This document shows positions 1 to 5,833 of a DNA stretch of 8,015 nt, piece by piece. Location: assembly GCA_013043945.1 (NCBI GenBank), contig JABEUW010000089.1, forward strand, positions 1-8,015. Direction: 5' to 3'. The translations under genes were made by a program, and so were the position numbers. The notes beneath the pieces are model-generated. The model ran no database searches, was not told where the DNA came from, and saw only the letters and a list, made by a program, of their open reading frames with translations. Source of the DNA: Vulcanimicrobiota bacterium. Lineage in GTDB: Bacteria; Vulcanimicrobiota; Vulcanimicrobiia; Vulcanimicrobiales; Vulcanimicrobiaceae. The first letter of the stretch is position 1, and each line of letters starts with the position of its first letter.

Positions 1-471
1 CATCTCAAAACGCTCTCCTCGCGACTTCGCGCGCGTCTCGACATCAGTCTTCGCTACGGCGAAGCCGCATGGGCGTTGGGAGTGCTCGCGGCGGCCGCAG
101 CTCTTGCCGGAACGTGGGAGCCGCGCGCGTTTCCCGCCGCGATCGTTCTCGCGATCCTCGGTTGGTTATCGATGACGATTCTCGGCTACTCGTACAAAAT
201 CGTCGGGTTTCTTACCTGGCAGGGCGCCAAAACGCGCATGCCGACCGCACGGTTGCCCGCCCTCGGAAGCGCCGTCGATCTCCCGCTCGCCTACGCGGCG
301 TTAGGGCTGATGACGACCGGCGCCCTCGTCGCCGCTGCATGCACGTTCGTCGAATCGTCGCTCGCTCGCGTGGGCTACGATATCTATGCGCTTGGAGGCA
401 TCGCGGCGGTCGTTGCGATCGCACGGCTCGCCGCCCGATACCTTTTCGCATCGGAGGGCGCACGTGGATAA
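1..471 (+). CDS. C-terminal part of a multi-helix membrane protein (oxidase/NnrS-like), 5' truncated
   Basis: The frame is open from base 1 to a TAA at 469-471, so 156 C-terminal residues are visible and the start lies outside the window. About four hydrophobic helices can be seen, near visible residues 20-37, 43-65, 90-113 and 125-147. The stretch LGYSYKIVGFLTW (about 61-73) resembles the G-x-x-YKIVPFLxW signature I associate with membrane proteins related to haem-copper oxidase subunit I or NnrS that sit next to DUF2249 genes. The usual His before YKI is Ser here (Y-S-Y-K-I), so a haem-ligand role at that position is doubtful. The next gene starts 8 bases inside this one, pointing to a shared transcript with the DUF2249 and DUF59 genes. 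Membrane location is well supported. The family is an inference from motif and context. Confidence 0.7.
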   Translation, partial: HLKTLSSRLRARLDISLRYGEAAWALGVLAAAAALAGTWEPRAFPAAIVLAILGWLSMTILGYSYKIVGFLTWQGAKTRMPTARLPALGSAVDLPLAYAALGLMTTGALVAAACTFVESSLARVGYDIYALGGIAAVVAIARLAARYLFASEGARG

Positions 472-694
472 CCAGAAACGCATCGTACGTCTCGACAACC
501 GCGGCCTCGCTCCACCCGAACCGATGATGCGCATCCTCACGACGATCGAGGATTTCGATCGCGACGCGATCCTCGTTGCGAATATGGACCGTGAACCGAT
601 TTTTCTCTTCGCCGAGCTCCACGACCGCGGCTTTGCCTACAGCTGCGATCCCGAGATCGGTGGAGGCTATCTGCTGAAAGTGTACCGAGAATGA
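464..694 (+). CDS. DUF2249 domain protein (first copy)
   Basis: A 76-residue protein that is essentially a single DUF2249 domain. It opens with the family pattern LDNRGLAPPEPMMRIL (residues 10-25), continues with an alternating hydrophobic core, and ends in GGGYLLKVYR. I chose GTG at 464 because GGAGGG (453-458) sits at good Shine-Dalgarno distance and because the domain begins about 9 residues later; an in-frame start at 386 would only add residues read out of the upstream gene. It overlaps the upstream membrane-protein gene by 8 bases and shares ATGA with the DUF59 gene, a sign of translational coupling. DUF2249 domains occur alone or fused to hemerythrin-like domains, often near nitric-oxide and respiratory genes. 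Their biochemical function is not established. The family call is confident. Confidence 0.85.
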   Translation: MDNQKRIVRLDNRGLAPPEPMMRILTTIEDFDRDAILVANMDREPIFLFAELHDRGFAYSCDPEIGGGYLLKVYRE

Positions 695-996
695 ATGAAG
701 ATCTTCGGCGGAGCGTCGAGTCGGCGCTCGCCACCGTCAACGACCCCGAACTCGGGATCGACATCGTTTCATTGGGGCTCATTTATGAAATCGAAGCCGA
801 CCACAAAGGTGCGGTGACGATTCTGATGACGATGACCACGCCGGGTTGCCCGATGCACGAAACGATCGTTGCCGACGTCGAGCGCACGATCCGTGCGATT
901 CCCGAGGTAACCGATCTACGCGTCACCGTCACGTTCTCACCGGAATGGACGCCGGAACGCCTCAAACCACAAGCGCGCTTTCTCTTAGGGAGATAA
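691..996 (+). CDS. DUF59/MIP18-family (PaaD-like) metal-sulfur cluster protein
   Basis: A complete small DUF59 protein of 101 residues. The N-terminal motif DPELGIDIVSLGLIY (18-32), the loop MTTTPGCP-type segment (TTPGCP, 49-54) holding the only Cys, Cys53, and the C-terminal WTPERL (86-91) are the three signatures of the family. Characterised members (PaaD, SufT, eukaryotic MIP18/CIA2) help assemble or insert Fe-S clusters or act in small-metal-centre enzyme systems. The single conserved Cys is consistent with transient cluster or metal handling. The start ATG at 691 overlaps the stop of the DUF2249 gene (ATGA), so the two are probably co-translated. No suf or paa genes are visible nearby, so the client protein cannot be named. 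It could be dedicated to the neighbouring cluster. Confidence 0.9.
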   Translation: MNEDLRRSVESALATVNDPELGIDIVSLGLIYEIEADHKGAVTILMTMTTPGCPMHETIVADVERTIRAIPEVTDLRVTVTFSPEWTPERLKPQARFLLGR

Positions 997-1003
997 CCGA
1001 GCG

Positions 1004-1495
1004 ATGATCCGCAATCAGTACCGCGAACGTTGGGCGGAATGGTTGCCCTCCGCCCTTCGAGCGCTCGCGAACGATCCTCCGGATTTCCCTGCGGTGATGC
1101 CCGCATTCCCGCTCCCGGAGATCGATCGCCATGCGTTTACTCGACCGAATAACGATCTTCGCGTCGCGCTGATCACCTCGTCGGGGGCGTACGATACGAA
1201 AATGCAGGCCCCGTTCGCATCCGGATCGATTATCGGTGACGCAAGCTATCGCGCCTTCGATATCGACCTGCCCACCGAACATATCGACGACATATCGACC
1301 ATCGTGATCGGAACGATGCCGAAGTTGCTGGAGACTCTCCCTCGCGCTCTCGTGACGCCTTACGGCGACGCACCAATAGGACCGCCCGGAAATGAAGTGC
1401 TACACCTCCAGGTAATCTCGCAGGCGATAGGCATATTAAGAGGTGCGACGCAAAGGACAGCGCCGACGCTCGTCGATAATCGGCTGAGTTCCTAG
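1004..1495 (+). CDS. GrdB-like (glycine/sarcosine/betaine reductase selenoprotein B family) small protein
   Basis: 163 residues starting at ATG 1004, with AGGGAG at 987-992 as a somewhat distant Shine-Dalgarno site. After an N-terminal helix (about 8-22) come a strand segment LRVALITSSGAY (52-63), the GDASYRAF-type motif (79-86), H93, and a C-terminal IGPPGNEVLHLQVI stretch (125-138). This order (ALxTSxG, then GDxSYR, then a conserved His, then a PGN...QV helix) is that of the short proteins annotated as selenoprotein B-related. The selenocysteine-bearing segment of true GrdB is absent and there is no internal TGA, so clostridial-type glycine reductase activity is not expected. It lies 7 bases after the DUF59 gene and probably ends the first transcription unit. 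The family call is moderately secure and the function is unknown. Confidence 0.6.
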   Translation: MIRNQYRERWAEWLPSALRALANDPPDFPAVMPAFPLPEIDRHAFTRPNNDLRVALITSSGAYDTKMQAPFASGSIIGDASYRAFDIDLPTEHIDDISTIVIGTMPKLLETLPRALVTPYGDAPIGPPGNEVLHLQVISQAIGILRGATQRTAPTLVDNRLSS

Positions 1496-1502
1496 CGCGT
1501 CA

Positions 1503-1545
1503 TTGACCTAGGTTCACGAATTTGCTCGGTCTCGTACGCTACAGT
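1503..1545 (+). promoter_or_regulatory. possible FNR/DNR-like site and -10 element for the second DUF2249 gene
   Basis: TTGACCTAGGTTCA (1503-1516) looks like an FNR/DNR-type site (TTGAC-N4-GTCAA), with an exact left half and a right half that differs at two positions. Its centre, 1509.5, lies about 41.5 bases before a start point near 1551 predicted from the -10-like TACAGT (1540-1545). This is the class II activation spacing typical of FNR/CRP-family activators. The inner CCTAGG is a perfect palindrome. The right half is poor and the -10 matches only four of six consensus bases, so this is a suggestion. Confidence 0.3.
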
Positions 1546-1599
1546 CAATTATTGTAAACACCATCGCGTGCAAATATGCGCAAAGGGAGAGAGCACGAC

Positions 1600-1830
1600 A
1601 TGAACGACCTCGCCGAACTCGATATTCGAACGATCCCACCGGCCCACAAGCACCCCACGATCCACGCGCGCCTCGAGACGTTAGCCTCCGGTGACGCCCT
1701 CACCCTGCTCAACGACCACGACCCTCGCCCATTGCGGTTCGAACTCGAACACGACCATCCGGGAGTGTTTGCCTTCGAGTACCTTGAAAGCGGCCCCGAG
1801 GTGTGGCGCGTTCTCATTCGGCGTATGTAA
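1600..1830 (+). CDS. DUF2249 domain protein (second copy, HDPRPL type)
   Basis: A 76-residue single-domain DUF2249 protein. It carries LDIRTIPPAHKHPTI (7-21), the conserved HDPRPLRFELE stretch (40-50) and the C-terminal EYLESGPEVWRVLIRR (60-75). It belongs to a different DUF2249 branch from the copy at 464-694, which has the PPEPM start and lacks HDPRPL; the two share little identity despite equal length. It is His- and acid-rich, with His at 16, 18, 22, 40, 51 and 53, which may suit metal or haem contact, but that is inference. I chose ATG 1600 because AAGGGAGA (1583-1590) precedes it at about 9 bases; an in-frame ATG at 1576 lies upstream of that site. About 100 bases separate it from the previous gene, so it may have its own promoter. 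Confidence 0.88.
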   Translation: MNDLAELDIRTIPPAHKHPTIHARLETLASGDALTLLNDHDPRPLRFELEHDHPGVFAFEYLESGPEVWRVLIRRM

Positions 1831-1836
1831 GGCAAA

Positions 1837-1855
1837 GCCGCTCCGGGCCATTTTT
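1837..1855 (+). terminator. weak candidate terminator between convergent genes
   Basis: Only 23 bases separate the DUF2249 stop from the convergent response-regulator stop. GCC (1837-1839) can pair with GGC (1846-1848), followed by TTTTT at 1851-1855, whose last bases enter the regulator stop codon. The stem is just three or four pairs, so this is a weak call. Confidence 0.22.
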
Positions 1856-2543
1856 AGTCGTTGAGGCGAGCGGTATACCCGACGCGGCGAATCGTTCGAA
1901 TGAGCGGGCGATCGCTGCGGTCAGCAAGTTTTGTGCGGAGATATGAAATATAGGTTTCGACGACGTTCGGCTCGACGGCGGCGTCACTCCCCCAGACGCG
2001 ATCGAGCAGTTGCTCCCGTGTGAACACGCGCCCGGGTTCGCGTAGAAGCGCGACGAGCAGGTCGAATTCGCGCGCTGTTAGTCCGATCCGCTTTCCGGCG
2101 CGTTGCACTTCGCGCTTGGCCACATCGACGCCAATATCGTCGAAACGGATGAAATCGCGTTGCACGAGCTGCGGACGGCGCAACTGCGCGCGCAACCGTG
2201 CTGCCACCTCGCCCAGATGAAACGGCTTTGCGACGTAATCGTCGGCGCCGGCGGTTAGTGCTGCAATTTTGTCCTGGGCGTCGCTGCGCGCGGAGAGCAT
2301 GACGATCGGCGCTTCGGTGTGGCGGCGGAGCAACGGAACCAGCGAGACCCCGTCGATTTTCGGCATCATGATGTCGAGCAGAATAATATCGGGCTGAAGG
2401 CCTCGTACGACCGCGAGCGCCTCGACCCCATCGGCGACGCAGGTGACCGCAAAGTCGTATTGCACGAGGCCGATTTCGAGCATCTCGCGCATATTGCGTT
2501 CGTCGTCGATTACCAGCACGGTTGCTTTACCGAGTACTTCCAC
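1854..2543 (-). CDS. OmpR/PhoB-family response regulator
   Basis: 229 residues with an N-terminal receiver domain (about 7-122) and a C-terminal winged-helix DNA-binding domain (about 130-229). The receiver has the acidic pair D13-D14, phospho-acceptor D57 (in DIILLDIMMP), switch Ser84 and K106 in YVAKPF. The effector half shows the OmpR pattern LTAREFDLLVALL (155-167), a recognition-helix region VETYISYLRTKL (195-206) and the terminal RRVGYT wing. I chose GTG 2543 because GAGGAGCT stands just upstream and VLVIDDE follows at the usual distance; the in-frame ATG at 2606 would add 21 non-homologous residues lying within the kinase gene. It overlaps the kinase 3' end by 17 bases, so the two are translationally coupled. 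It is predicted to activate or repress target genes once phosphorylated by that kinase. The target is unknown; the divergent YHYH gene is a candidate. Confidence 0.95.
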   Translation of the reverse strand: MEVLGKATVLVIDDERNMREMLEIGLVQYDFAVTCVADGVEALAVVRGLQPDIILLDIMMPKIDGVSLVPLLRRHTEAPIVMLSARSDAQDKIAALTAGADDYVAKPFHLGEVAARLRAQLRRPQLVQRDFIRFDDIGVDVAKREVQRAGKRIGLTAREFDLLVALLREPGRVFTREQLLDRVWGSDAAVEPNVVETYISYLRTKLADRSDRPLIRTIRRVGYTARLND

Positions 2544-3771
2544 TGAGCTCCTCGTCGGCGATAGGAAATGAGAGCGTGAAGACCGTTCGCCCCGGCGCAG
2601 ATTCAAGATCGACCCGCCCGCTCCAGCGTTCGACCACGCGTTTGACGATCGCGAGGCCTAACCCGAGCCCTTCAGGCTTGGCGCTCGGGCTCCCGCGTTG
2701 GAAGCGCTCGAAGATGCCGGCTTGCTCCTCCAGAGGGATCCCCGGCCCACGATCGATCACACGCACCTGCGCGAACGCACCTCGCACGCTGCACTGTATT
2801 TCGATCGGCGAATCGGGAGCGTAGCGAATCGCATTCTCGACAAGGTTGCCGAGTGCGTCGAACAAATCGTCGGCGTCGATGACGATGCGCACGCCGGGGT
2901 CCCCCGCCGCGGGCAGCGATCGGTGCGGATAGCGTCGCTGAATCGTCTCGATGATATCGACGCACGCCTTTGTGAGATCGAGTAGGCGCGGGATGCTCGC
3001 GCTCGATTCCAAGCGCGCGAGCGTTAACATTTTCTCGACGAGGTGGCGCATGCGCGCCGTTTCGGCTTGCAGGCCGGAAATAAGCCGCGGATCGAGGGAG
3101 GCGGCTTCCTTGGCATCGCTGAGGATGTCGATATATCCCGATACGACGGTGAGCGGCGTTCGTAATTCGTGCCCCGCCTCGGCGAGAAAGCGTTGATATT
3201 TTTCGGCTTCGTCGCGTTGTGCGTCGGCTCGAACGATCAATGCACGGCGTTCTTCGCGTGCGATCTCACTCGCTCGCATGAATCCCGCCGTTAGTACGAG
3301 GGCAATAACGAGGAGCACGGCCGCAACGTCTCCGAGAAGAAAGCGCGCGAGCGCGGGCCCAGCCGGAGCGATGGTAACGAATACGCCGGCTCTGCCGACC
3401 GTCGTGGGGCGAATATGTGCGATAGCGAGCGCCAGATTCAGAATCGGCGATGAGCCGCGCCGACGCCGTGCTCCGGCAGCGCCCGGCGGTGGGCCTGCGG
3501 GCAGTCTACGCACGTCGAGACGGCGGCCCATTGCATCGATGATGCTGCCCTCACGACGATCGACGACAATTACGTGCAGGCCGGGGCGCACGAGCGAACG
3601 CACCGCCGCACTGCTCGGCGGGACCGCTGCCGTGAGAAGGACACCGGCGCTCGCCGCTTGCGCGGCAATCGTGGAGCGCAGCGCCTGTAGATGGAGATTC
3701 CACGCTCCGACGCCCAATGCAATCGCACCGACGATAGCGATGGAGCCCAGGAGCGCTATGCGACGAATCAT
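2527..3771 (-). CDS. membrane sensor histidine kinase (HisKA + HATPase)
   Basis: 414 residues. TM1 (about 5-24), an extracytoplasmic region of roughly 115 residues, then TM2 (about 147-165) and a charged coiled linker (about 168-195). The H-box is FLAEAGHELRTPLT with phospho-acceptor H201. The catalytic domain has N-box GNLVENAIRYAP (308-319), G1 DRGPG (340-344), F-box FERFQRG (354-360) and G2 GLGLGLAI (368-375), so all kinase motifs are intact. No clear HAMP domain separates TM2 from the H-box. The sensor region is not a recognised fold; it contains a Pro/Gly/Arg-rich stretch (about 92-106). Start ATG 3771 has only a weak purine-rich site upstream. The gene precedes its response regulator, the reverse of the commonest order. 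Autophosphorylation and transfer to D57 of the partner regulator are expected from the family. The signal is unknown. Confidence 0.95.
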   Translation of the reverse strand: MIRRIALLGSIAIVGAIALGVGAWNLHLQALRSTIAAQAASAGVLLTAAVPPSSAAVRSLVRPGLHVIVVDRREGSIIDAMGRRLDVRRLPAGPPPGAAGARRRRGSSPILNLALAIAHIRPTTVGRAGVFVTIAPAGPALARFLLGDVAAVLLVIALVLTAGFMRASEIAREERRALIVRADAQRDEAEKYQRFLAEAGHELRTPLTVVSGYIDILSDAKEAASLDPRLISGLQAETARMRHLVEKMLTLARLESSASIPRLLDLTKACVDIIETIQRRYPHRSLPAAGDPGVRIVIDADDLFDALGNLVENAIRYAPDSPIEIQCSVRGAFAQVRVIDRGPGIPLEEQAGIFERFQRGSPSAKPEGLGLGLAIVKRVVERWSGRVDLESAPGRTVFTLSFPIADEELSGSTR

Positions 3772-3814
3772 TGCGCTCGATCTTCGCCTTCGAATCTTAT
3801 GGCAACCTGTGGAG

Positions 3815-3876
3815 GCTCACAGCGCCGCTCTCACATGAGCCCGATACTCTACGCTCATCTCGAACGACCCTACGAT
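3815..3876. promoter_or_regulatory. divergent intergenic region with dyad and direct repeats
   Basis: The gap between the kinase and the YHYH gene holds an inverted repeat ATGAGC-N12-GCTCAT (3835-3840 and 3853-3858). It also has two CTCACA copies (3816-3821, 3830-3835) 14 bases apart and two CTACG copies (3849-3853, 3870-3874) 21 bases apart. Spacing near two helical turns suits an OmpR-type dimer, so autoregulation or control of the YHYH gene by the neighbouring regulator is possible. I see no convincing -35/-10 pair in either direction. AGAGGAGAG (3880-3888) is the ribosome binding site for the rightward gene. Confidence 0.3.
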
Positions 3877-3892
3877 AGCAGAGGAGAGCATT

Positions 3893-4876
3893 ATGACCCA
3901 TCGGAAGCGTGTTTTTGGAGCCTGCATATCGCTCGCGCTCCTCCTGGCGTGGTGCGGATGCGCCTCGGGTGCCTCCGGGAGCGACGCCGCGAGCGTCATT
4001 CCAACTGCGTCGCCTGGGAGCGGCGCGAGCGGCGGAACCGTCGCCTATACCTGCCCGAGTGCAACGACCTCCTCCGGCCCCCTCAATTGCACCGCGCTTC
4101 CGCTCGGAGATCGAAAGTATTCGAGTTCGGCACGGCAAGGCTATATTTACACCTGTAATACGCCGACCGGCAGCCCCGCAGTGAGCGCCGCTCCGTGGCT
4201 CGATACGACCAACGGCACGTGGAATGTCGAAACAAAGGATATCGTCGAAGGAAGCCACTCGTTCGCCGGAACTTTTTCCGAGAGCGTGAGCGGAACGACG
4301 CGTAGCATCTCGAGCAACGGCCTGCCCGAGAGCCCCTGGACGACGGGAACCTTTCCTATTTCGCCGAGCGACCCCGCATATCAGTACGATCGTAATCCCA
4401 ACACCATTACCGCGCAGAACTTCAATTTTACCGTACCGGCGCATCCGACGATCGCCTCAACGCCGACGTGCCTCACCGGCGGCCCGATCGGTATCACCAT
4501 CACCGGCGTCGCCGTGTTCGACGGCTTCGATGCCGCAGGGTACGATGCGGTGGCGCGCGAGGTGCAGGACGGCTGCCACGGCCACCCCGATCAGAGCGGT
4601 ACGTATCACGTCCACGGGTATTTGCAGACCTGCGTTCCCGACGCCGGCTCGCCGACACAGAACTCATCGCTTCTCGGCTACGCTGCCGATGGATTCGGAA
4701 TATATGGGCCGTGGTACAACGGAAAAATACTCACCACCGCCGACCTCGATGAATGCCACGGAACGACGAGCCCGGTGGAGTGGGATGGACAGCTCGTCAC
4801 GATGTACCACTACGTTTCAACGTACGATTTCCCGTATACGCTCGGTTGCTACCGTGGAACGCCGACCTTCATATAG
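3893..4876 (+). CDS. secreted YHYH-domain protein
   Basis: 327 residues starting at ATG 3893, with a strong AGAGGAGAG site upstream. The N-terminus is a signal peptide (basic residues 3-6, hydrophobic 7-20, Ala/Gly/Ser after). Two Cys (21, 23) at its end hint at a lipoprotein, but neither sits in a canonical lipobox. A low-complexity Ser/Gly/Ala segment follows (24-50). The C-terminal half matches the YHYH family (PF14240): CHGHP (228-232), YHVH (238-241), GYAADGFGIYGPW (262-274), DECHG (286-290), YHYV (305-308) and DFPYTLGCYRG (312-322). The signature tetrads are YHVH and YHYV instead of YHYH. Clustered His and Cys residues suggest metal binding, but the family has no settled function. It is transcribed away from the two-component system and may be its target. 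Confidence 0.88.
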   Translation: MTHRKRVFGACISLALLLAWCGCASGASGSDAASVIPTASPGSGASGGTVAYTCPSATTSSGPLNCTALPLGDRKYSSSARQGYIYTCNTPTGSPAVSAAPWLDTTNGTWNVETKDIVEGSHSFAGTFSESVSGTTRSISSNGLPESPWTTGTFPISPSDPAYQYDRNPNTITAQNFNFTVPAHPTIASTPTCLTGGPIGITITGVAVFDGFDAAGYDAVAREVQDGCHGHPDQSGTYHVHGYLQTCVPDAGSPTQNSSLLGYAADGFGIYGPWYNGKILTTADLDECHGTTSPVEWDGQLVTMYHYVSTYDFPYTLGCYRGTPTFI

Positions 4877-4917
4877 GCCGCCGATTAGGATTCGGAGCGG
4901 TGGGTATACCTTGCAAC

Positions 4918-5100
4918 ATGAAACACAAACATACCCACCTCGATAAAATCGATTCGAGGGAGCGCGCGAACGAGTTCCGCGATGCGATTCTCAATGCCGA
5001 CGCGACCGGCATGATCGCCGGCGAAGAGCTCATCACCGAAGCCGAGACGATGCTTCCGACGTTACCCGAAAAAAGCGCTCGTCCACGCGACCACGCGTAG
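4918..5100 (+). CDS. small hypothetical protein (60 aa)
   Basis: ATG 4918 opens a 60-residue frame beginning with a His/Lys-rich stretch (residues 2-7), followed by a probable helix-turn-helical segment (about 13-47, with SRERANEFRDAIL and GMIAGEELITEAETML). There is no signal peptide or membrane helix. I do not recognise the family. An in-frame GTG at 4900 with AGGA (4887-4890) nine bases upstream is an alternative start, adding six residues; ATG 4918 itself has only a distant GGAGCGG. The frame lies 41 bases after the YHYH gene on the same strand, so both could share a transcript. Its last nine codons and its stop lie inside a hairpin that acts as terminator for the convergent gene, which limits any further extension. 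The amphipathic composition makes it plausible coding sequence. Confidence 0.55.
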   Translation: MKHKHTHLDKIDSRERANEFRDAILNADATGMIAGEELITEAETMLPTLPEKSARPRDHA

Positions 5101-5110
5101 CACGAGCGCT
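5069..5110 (-). terminator. intrinsic terminator of the repeat-protein gene
   Basis: AGCGCTCGT (5074-5082) and ACGAGCGCT (5102-5110) are perfect 9-bp inverted arms. Inside them ACGCG (5085-5089) pairs with CGCGT (5094-5098) across a four-base loop, giving a long GC-rich hairpin with one small internal loop. Read on the minus strand the stem is followed directly by six T (complement of A 5069-5074), the classic intrinsic terminator. It lies 28 bases after the stop of the minus-strand secreted protein. The plus-strand side has no T-tract. Confidence 0.85.
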
Positions 5111-5137
5111 CTCCGTTCGTCGGGGAATGGGAAACCG

Positions 5138-5833
5138 TTACTGGATCAGCGTGGCGTAGAACACCTTGTTGCGCCAGTAACCGTGCGCGAGAATCCGACG
5201 CCCCACAGCAACCGTCCCCGTCATCTTGCGATTTAACGCGAGTTGGTCGTCGATAACGAGCGTGCCTTTGCTCTGCTGAATAGTAACGAGGTGGCCGGTT
5301 ACCCCGGTGATGGTTCCGGCAACGTACTGATGCTTATACATATTTACGGAGCTCGTGCACGTTCCGTTCGGAATCCATTCGTTTCCACGCCAGGCGCCGC
5401 ACCGCGAGTCCACATAGGAAGATGCCATCATACTCGATGCCATGCCGGTCGCCACGTTCGGCTGAATCATCGTTGCGTAGAATACCTTATTACGCCAGTA
5501 TCCGTGCGCGAGGATCCGCCGGCCAACGGCGACTTTTCCCGTCATTTGACGGTTGAGTGCGAGCTGATCGTCGATGACGAGTTGGCCCTTACTGCGTTGC
5601 ACCGTCACGAGATGCCCCGTTACCGAGACGATGGTTCCGGCAACGTATTGATGCTTAAAGCTATTGTCCGTATCGGTGCAGCTCCCATTGGGAACCCACG
5701 TATTACCCTGCCAGGCACCGCAAGCCGAATCGACATACGGCGATTGCATGCTCTGTGCGGCGGCAGGCAGTGAGAATGCCGATGCAGATAACGTCAAAAC
5801 GGCACCCGCAAGCAGCTTCGAGAAATTGTTCAT
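5138..5833 (-). CDS. secreted protein with two tandem OB-like (DUF5666-like?) repeats
   Basis: 231 residues. A clear Sec signal peptide (basic N-terminus, hydrophobic 7-22, Ala-rich cleavage site near AAA-QS at 24-28) is followed by two ungapped 92-residue repeats, 33-124 and 140-231, joined by a Met/Ser/Ala linker (125-139). By hand count 74 of 92 positions are identical. Each repeat has a Cys pair in CGAW-x-GN-x-W-x-PNG-x-C (C38/C52 and C145/C159), likely a disulfide, then a beta-rich half with VAGTI-x-x-VTGHLVT, VIDDQLALNR, VAVGRRILAHGYW and NKVFYAT. The GTI-x-x-VTG...VTVQ...VAVG pattern recalls small OB-fold domains such as DUF5666, but the family is not certain. Start ATG 5833 has a weak GAGAAG site upstream. 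The gene has its own terminator and appears monocistronic. An extracytoplasmic binding or structural role is likely; the ligand is unknown. Confidence 0.85.
   Translation of the reverse strand: MNNFSKLLAGAVLTLSASAFSLPAAAQSMQSPYVDSACGAWQGNTWVPNGSCTDTDNSFKHQYVAGTIVSVTGHLVTVQRSKGQLVIDDQLALNRQMTGKVAVGRRILAHGYWRNKVFYATMIQPNVATGMASSMMASSYVDSRCGAWRGNEWIPNGTCTSSVNMYKHQYVAGTITGVTGHLVTIQQSKGTLVIDDQLALNRKMTGTVAVGRRILAHGYWRNKVFYATLIQ
5141..5416 (-). repeat. protein-domain repeat, second (C-terminal) unit
   Basis: This segment encodes residues 140-231, the second copy of the 92-residue unit. It aligns to the first copy without gaps at an offset of 107 residues. The DNA differs at many silent sites, for example in the segments coding for GYWRNKVFYAT, so the duplication is not recent. 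Confidence 0.9.
5462..5737 (-). repeat. protein-domain repeat, first (N-terminal) unit
   Basis: This segment encodes residues 33-124. Differences from the second copy concentrate around the Cys pair and the residues just after it (54-59), while the HQYVAGTI and VAVGRRILAHGYWRNKVFYAT stretches are nearly invariant. That pattern suggests a conserved core with a variable surface near the disulfide loop. Confidence 0.9.

Noticed and set aside
386..463. Longer N-terminus for the first DUF2249 protein
   Set aside because: The extra residues come from the coding sequence of the upstream membrane gene in another frame, and the Shine-Dalgarno site GGAGGG points to GTG 464.
2544..2606. Upstream ATG start for the response regulator
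   Set aside because: It would add 21 basic residues with no receiver-domain homology, and the GTG at 2543 has GAGGAGCT immediately upstream.
3278..3838. 186-residue plus-strand frame opposite the histidine kinase
   Set aside because: It is a low-complexity Arg/Ala/Thr-rich shadow of the kinase gene, which has complete catalytic motifs on the other strand.
3797..4444. 215-residue minus-strand frame opposite the YHYH gene
   Set aside because: It is Arg/Gly-rich with no motif, and the opposite strand encodes a signal peptide and YHYH domain with a strong ribosome binding site.
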